This document shows positions 60,535-64,000 of a stretch of DNA of 64,000 nucleotides, piece after piece. Every line of letters starts with the position of its first letter. The first letter of the stretch is position 1. The notes under the pieces were generated by a model, which saw nothing but the letters and a program-made list of their open reading frames with translations, did not search any database and was not told the DNA's origin. The DNA is taken from assembly GCA_035630615.1 (NCBI GenBank), contig DASQKI010000005.1, positions 1 to 64,000 on the forward strand, written 5' to 3'. A program made the translations under genes and the position numbers. The DNA is from DATFRX01 sp035630615 (GTDB taxonomy: Bacteria > Actinomycetota > Actinomycetes > Propionibacteriales > Nocardioidaceae).

Positions 60535-60540
60535 ACCATA
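60535..60540 (-). promoter_or_regulatory. -10 element of a probable leaderless ddl promoter
   Basis: TATGGT on the minus strand followed by exactly 6 nt and then the ddl ATG. The two divergent genes share a 36-bp gap, so their promoters must overlap. Confidence 0.5.
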
Positions 60541-60564
60541 CAACCCACCCGGCAGGATGGGTGC

Positions 60565-61632
60565 ATGACCGAACGCTTGGCGCCCGCCACCATCACTGTG
60601 TCCGCCGGTCGACCCCCTCGCGATCCGGACGCACCCCTCAATCCGCCCGTCACACTCGCAAGCGTCTTCGTCGCCGGAGGCGAGCGCGAGTACGGGCGCT
60701 ACGCCAACCCGACCTGGGAGGCGTTCGAGACCGTACTCGGCGAGCTCGAGGGCGGTCGGGCGCTCGCGTACGCCTCCGGCATGGCCGCCGTCTCGACGCT
60801 GGTCGACCTGGTCGCCCCCGGCGGGGTCGTGGTGGCTCCGCAGCACGCCTACCTCGGCACCTTGCACCTCCTCGGGTCCAAAGAGCGTCGCGGCGAGGTC
60901 GAGGTCCGCAAGGTCGACCTGACCGACACCGCCGCGACCATCGCCGCCTGCGACGACGCGGCGCTGGTGTGGCTGGAGTCGCCGACCAACCCGATGCTGG
61001 AAGTCGCTGACCTGCCAGCGATCATCGAGGGCGCCCACGCCGCCGGTGCCCGAGTGGTGGTCGACAACACCTTCGCCACGCCGATCCTGCAGCGCCCCCT
61101 CGATCAGGGCGCCGACGCGGTCGTGCACTCGGCGACCAAGCTGTTGTCCGGCCATGCCGACGTGCTCCTCGGCGCGATCGTGACCCGCGACCCCGAGATC
61201 CACCGGGCGGTCGACGAGCAGCGTCGGATGCGAGGCGCGATCGCCGGTCCGATGGAGGCGTGGCTCGCGGCGCGAGGCATGCGCACGCTCCACCTGCGGG
61301 TCGACGCCGCGCAGCGCAACGCGCGCCAGCTCGCCGAGCGTCTCGGCAAGCACGCCGAGATCAGCCGGCTGCACGATCCGGGGTGGGGCACGATGCTGGG
61401 CATCGAGATGACCGGCGGCGTCGCAGCGGCCGAGCAGCTGGTCTCATCGACTTCGCTGTGGATCAACGCCACCAGCCTCGGCGGTGTCGAGTCCACGTTC
61501 GAACGGCGACGGCGCTGGGGCAGCGAGCAGGCGACCGTACCCGAAGACTTCATCCGGCTCTCGGTCGGTGTCGAGGACGCCGACGACCTCTGGCACGACC
61601 TCGAGCGCGCGCTGGACGGCCTCCCCGACTAG
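60565..61632 (+). CDS. Cys/Met-metabolism PLP enzyme (cystathionine synthase/lyase type)
   Basis: A 355-residue trans-sulfuration-type PLP enzyme. Motifs are YGRYANPTWEAFE, the cofactor aspartate segment ARVVVDNTFATPILQRPLDQGADAVVHSATK with the Schiff-base lysine in SATKLLSGHADVLLG, and the C-terminal RLSVGVEDADDL. Cystathionine gamma-synthase, gamma-lyase and methionine gamma-lyase share these, so the reaction cannot be fixed. The GD-rich lyase N-terminus is replaced by PPRDPDAPLNPPVTLASVF. It is convergent with gpsA across repeat copy D. Confidence 0.9.
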   Translation: MTERLAPATITVSAGRPPRDPDAPLNPPVTLASVFVAGGEREYGRYANPTWEAFETVLGELEGGRALAYASGMAAVSTLVDLVAPGGVVVAPQHAYLGTLHLLGSKERRGEVEVRKVDLTDTAATIAACDDAALVWLESPTNPMLEVADLPAIIEGAHAAGARVVVDNTFATPILQRPLDQGADAVVHSATKLLSGHADVLLGAIVTRDPEIHRAVDEQRRMRGAIAGPMEAWLAARGMRTLHLRVDAAQRNARQLAERLGKHAEISRLHDPGWGTMLGIEMTGGVAAAEQLVSSTSLWINATSLGGVESTFERRRRWGSEQATVPEDFIRLSVGVEDADDLWHDLERALDGLPD

Positions 61633-61636
61633 CGAC

Positions 61637-61680
61637 TTGTCAGGCATATATGGAGCCGGGGCTCAACATGTGCCTGACAA
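61637..61680. repeat. 44-bp oriented palindromic repeat, copy D
   Basis: Opposite orientation to copies A and C. Read on the minus strand it starts TTGTCAGGCACATGTTGAGC, matching them. It lies 4 bp after the PLP-enzyme stop and 10 bp from the gpsA stop, so it would form a shared terminator hairpin for convergent transcripts. Confidence 0.9.
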
Positions 61681-61690
61681 CTTCGACCGG

Positions 61691-62701
61691 CTAGGCGCGC
61701 TCGGGCTTGGCGCTGCGTGACACCAGCGAGACGAGCATCTCCTTGGGCGTCAGCTCTTCGCGGACGACGGCGGCGACGTGTTCGACGATGGGCATGTCGA
61801 CCTCGTGGTCGGCGGCGAGCTCATAGACCGACTGACACGACTTGACGCCCTCGGCGACCTGGCGGGTCGAGCCGACGATCTCGTCGACGGTCATGCCTCG
61901 ACCGAGCTTCTCGCCGAACGTACGGTTGCGCGACAACGGCGACGAGCAGGTAGCGACCAAGTCGCCCAACCCCGCGAGCCCGGCCATCGTCATCGGGTCG
62001 GCGCCCATCGCGGTGGCCAGACGGGCCGTCTCGGCCAGCCCGCGCGTGATGACGGTGGCCGTCGCGTTGTCGCCGAAGCCGAGACCGACGGCCATGCCGA
62101 CGGCGAGGGCGATGACGTTTTTCGTCGTGCCTCCGAGCTCACATCCGACGACATCGGTGTTGGTGTACGGACGAAACGCCGGCGTGTGGCACAGCCGCTG
62201 TAACCGGGTCGCCACGTCGATGTCGGTGCTGGCGACGACGCTGGCCGCCGGCTGTCGCTCGGCGATCTCCTTGGCCAGGTTGGGTCCGGTGACGACGGCG
62301 ACCCGGCCGGACGGCACGCCGGCGACCTCGGCGATCACCTCCGACATCCGCTCGTGCGTGCCGAGCTCAACACCCTTCATCAGGCTGACGAGGATCGCGT
62401 CGTCGGGCAGCAGCGGCGCCCAGGTCGCGAGATTGACACGCAGCGTCTGCGACGGCACCGCGAATACGACTGCGTCGGCGCCGTCGAGCACCTCCGCGTG
62501 GTCATGGCTGGCCGAAACGGTGTCCGGGAGTGCGATGCCTGGCAGGTAGTCGGCGTTTTCCCGACTTTCGTTGATCGTCGCGCACAGCTCGGTCCGCCGG
62601 CCCCACAGACGTACCTTGTTGCCGGCATCGGCGAGCACGAGCGAGAACGCCGTGCCCCACGAGCCGGCGCCCATGACGGCGACGGTCGCCGAGGAGGTCA
62701 C
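61691..62701 (-). CDS. gpsA: Glycerol-3-phosphate dehydrogenase (NAD(P)+)
   Basis: A 336-residue enzyme that makes sn-glycerol-3-phosphate from dihydroxyacetone phosphate for phospholipid synthesis. It has the nucleotide-binding VAVMGAGSWGTAFSLVLADAG, SLMKGVELG, VTGPNLAKEI and the catalytic-lysine segment GTTKNVIALAVGMAVGLGFGDN. A GTG start overlaps the acyltransferase stop (GTGA), so the two lipid genes are coupled. Confidence 0.96.
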   Translation of the reverse strand: MTSSATVAVMGAGSWGTAFSLVLADAGNKVRLWGRRTELCATINESRENADYLPGIALPDTVSASHDHAEVLDGADAVVFAVPSQTLRVNLATWAPLLPDDAILVSLMKGVELGTHERMSEVIAEVAGVPSGRVAVVTGPNLAKEIAERQPAASVVASTDIDVATRLQRLCHTPAFRPYTNTDVVGCELGGTTKNVIALAVGMAVGLGFGDNATATVITRGLAETARLATAMGADPMTMAGLAGLGDLVATCSSPLSRNRTFGEKLGRGMTVDEIVGSTRQVAEGVKSCQSVYELAADHEVDMPIVEHVAAVVREELTPKEMLVSLVSRSAKPERA

Positions 62702-63453
62702 GACGCGTCCGGCCGGTTGTACGGTCGTTTCGGGTCGCCGGTCTCGGGCAGGCCGTGTGCCCTCGGATCGAATCGAGGCTCGGGCGCCTTCTCGCCGCGA
62801 ATCTCACCGAGCAGCCCGGCCACGTCGGCCATGATGCGGTCGGTGGCTTGATGCAGAAGCGGCGAGGTGACCTTCTGGCCGCGCAGGTCGTCGAGGTCGA
62901 CCGCTGGGCCGACCCGGACGTGGATCGTCTTGCGCGGAAAGAGTCGGGGCCGCTTCGTGTAGGGCCACAGGACGTTTTGTGCGCCCCACTGGGCGACTGG
63001 AATCACCGGAGAGCCGGTCTGCAGCGCGAGCCGAGCCGCGCCGGTCTTTCCGATCATCGGCCACAGATCCGGATCGCGTGTGATGGTGCCCTCGGCGTAG
63101 ACGATCACCGCATAGCCATCCTCGACGGCCTCGAGTGCGCCGGCGAACGATGCGGTCACATCGGCCGTCCCACGCCGAACGGGGACCTGCCCGGTCGCGA
63201 GCAGGAGACGGCCGATCACGGGATATTTGAAGACCCCCTGCTTGGCGAGGAAGCGCGGCGGGATGCCGTTGTCGTTGGCGAAGTGTGCGAACAGGAGCGG
63301 GTCGGCGTGCGAGATGTGGTTGACGACGAGGATGAATCCACCGTCGGGGATGTTCTCCTGTCCGCGCCAATCACGTTTGGTCAGCACCATGAGCAGCGGA
63401 CGAAGGATGGTCGCGATGATCGCGAGCGGCCAGCCTCGCTTTCGTTTGGCCAC
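62698..63453 (-). CDS. Lysophospholipid (1-acylglycerol-3-phosphate) acyltransferase family
   Basis: A 251-residue PlsC-family membrane-associated acyltransferase. The catalytic Hx4D is H46-D51 in VVNHISHADPLL, and the substrate motif is AEGTITRD (E121-T123), a variant of the usual PEGTRS. A hydrophobic N-terminus (8-25) anchors it. It would use the glycerol-phosphate lineage supplied by the coupled gpsA. A GTG start with GGGAGGAG is used. Confidence 0.92.
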   Translation of the reverse strand: MAKRKRGWPLAIIATILRPLLMVLTKRDWRGQENIPDGGFILVVNHISHADPLLFAHFANDNGIPPRFLAKQGVFKYPVIGRLLLATGQVPVRRGTADVTASFAGALEAVEDGYAVIVYAEGTITRDPDLWPMIGKTGAARLALQTGSPVIPVAQWGAQNVLWPYTKRPRLFPRKTIHVRVGPAVDLDDLRGQKVTSPLLHQATDRIMADVAGLLGEIRGEKAPEPRFDPRAHGLPETGDPKRPYNRPDAS

Positions 63454-63509
63454 GCCAACTCCTCCCGTCGGTTTCGTGAGGGCGAGCCTATCCCCATTCG
63501 GCTGCCCTC

Positions 63510-63515
63510 TACCGT
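63510..63515 (+). promoter_or_regulatory. -10 element of a probable leaderless fbiD promoter
   Basis: TACCGT followed by exactly 6 nt and the GTG start of fbiD, which lacks a Shine-Dalgarno sequence. It lies in the 68-bp divergent gap with the acyltransferase gene. Confidence 0.5.
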
Positions 63516-63521
63516 GGCGAT

Positions 63522-64000
63522 GTGGAAGAAAGCAACTGGGTGGCCGTCGTCCCGGTCAAGGCGCCGAAGCGGGGCAAGTCGCGACTCGGACCCGAGCTCG
63601 AGGACTGGCGGGTCGAGCTCGCCGCCGCGTTCGCGACCGACACACTCGCGGCCCTCCTTGACGCCACCCAGGTGACGTTCGTCGTCGTGGTGGGTGGTCA
63701 AGGCCTACCGGCGTCCCTGCTCGATCACGCGCGCGTCCACACGCTGGCCGATCCTGGCAGCCTCAACGCCGCGGCGGACGACGGCATCGCCTGGTCGCGT
63801 CGACACCATCCGGGCTCAGGAATCCTGGTTTTGGCGGCCGATCTCCCGGCTGCGACCGGCGCGGCCGTCGACCGACTGCTCGAAGCGATGCCAGTACGCG
63901 GTCTCTGGGTGTTGCCCGACCTCGAGTCCGTTGGATCCACGGGCCTTCTGATCGGTTCGGGATCGGTCATCGCCCCGGACTTCGGTGAGGAATCGCTGTC
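63522..64000 (+). CDS. fbiD: F420 biosynthesis guanylyltransferase FbiD/CofC (N-terminal part)
   Basis: The first 159 residues of a CofC/FbiD nucleotidyltransferase, cut by the window edge. The N-terminal WVAVVPVKAPKRGKSRLG is the GTP-binding start of the family, followed by AAFATDTLAALLD, ILVLAADLPA and a DFGEESL segment. The mycobacterial homologue activates phosphoenolpyruvate with GTP to start F420 assembly; archaeal CofC uses 2-phospholactate. Its place beside gpsA and ddl matches mycobacteria. The organism therefore probably makes F420. Confidence 0.92.
   Translation, partial: MEESNWVAVVPVKAPKRGKSRLGPELEDWRVELAAAFATDTLAALLDATQVTFVVVVGGQGLPASLLDHARVHTLADPGSLNAAADDGIAWSRRHHPGSGILVLAADLPAATGAAVDRLLEAMPVRGLWVLPDLESVGSTGLLIGSGSVIAPDFGEESL

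Noticed and set aside
59434..60564. Upstream extension of the PLP-enzyme frame by 377 codons
   Set aside because: The extension is antisense to ddl. Family alignment supports ATG 60565.

Overview
The window is a gene-dense, very GC-rich stretch of an actinobacterial chromosome. GTG starts are common, ATGA/GTGA start-stop overlaps are frequent, and several genes look leaderless. The backbone follows an order known from mycobacteria and streptomycetes: rpsB - M23 peptidase - xerC/dprA/comM/yraN - DUF2469 - rnhB - lepB - rplS - trmD - rimM - KH protein - rpsP - ffh - glnD - glnB - amt - ftsY - smc - mutM - rnc - rpmF - DUF177 - coaD - rsmD - recG - DAK2 protein - rpmB - thiL - DUF3515 - ddl - gpsA - fbiD. 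I cannot assign a genus. No rRNA, tRNA, CRISPR array, prophage or transposase gene is visible.

Layout. 1-280: start of rpsB. 510-11292: a polyamine/guanidino-compound block (YtcJ-like amidohydrolase, agmatinase-family ureohydrolase, class III aminotransferase, PotABCD-type importer, Lrp regulator, FAD amine oxidoreductase) sitting between rpsB and its usual M23 neighbour. 11404-16304: M23 peptidase, XerC-type recombinase, DprA, ComM, YraN. 16565-19834: a large secreted beta-propeller protein with duplicated C-terminal modules. 19836-24326: RNA processing, secretion and ribosome genes on the minus strand, with rpsP carrying a long charged tail. 24493-30805: accessory genes between rpsP and ffh (HIT-like protein, amidohydrolase, nitrilase, a DUF4331 module, an RTX-type secreted protein). 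30891-36689: ffh and the nitrogen-sensing glnD-glnB-amt set. 36890-41400: MBL-fold hydrolase, NUDIX, ftsY, a BlaI/M56 pair followed by a frameshifted YhhN gene, and a small membrane protein. 41645-55465: smc, DNA repair, ribosome and CoA genes. 55462-64000: thiL, a stand-alone RAM domain protein, DUF3515 lipoprotein, an MFS/ArsR pair, ddl, a trans-sulfuration-type PLP enzyme, gpsA, an acyltransferase and the start of the F420 gene fbiD.

The signal that ordinary gene content does not explain is a 44-bp, oriented, imperfect palindrome present in four copies (2171, 24493, 25192, 61637). Every copy has the geometry 21-2-21 and the same arm asymmetry, in either orientation. Two copies lie just upstream of a Shine-Dalgarno sequence, two lie between convergent genes, and two in opposite orientation bracket the HIT-like gene. 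It looks like a small dispersed (REP- or MITE-like) element.

Other points worth attention are a 31-codon ORF with a strong ribosome binding site between glnD and ffh, a series of hairpins at 4949-5068, a compact BlaI operator over a leaderless promoter, a 321-bp antisense overlap of two 3' ends, and the DUF4331 module.
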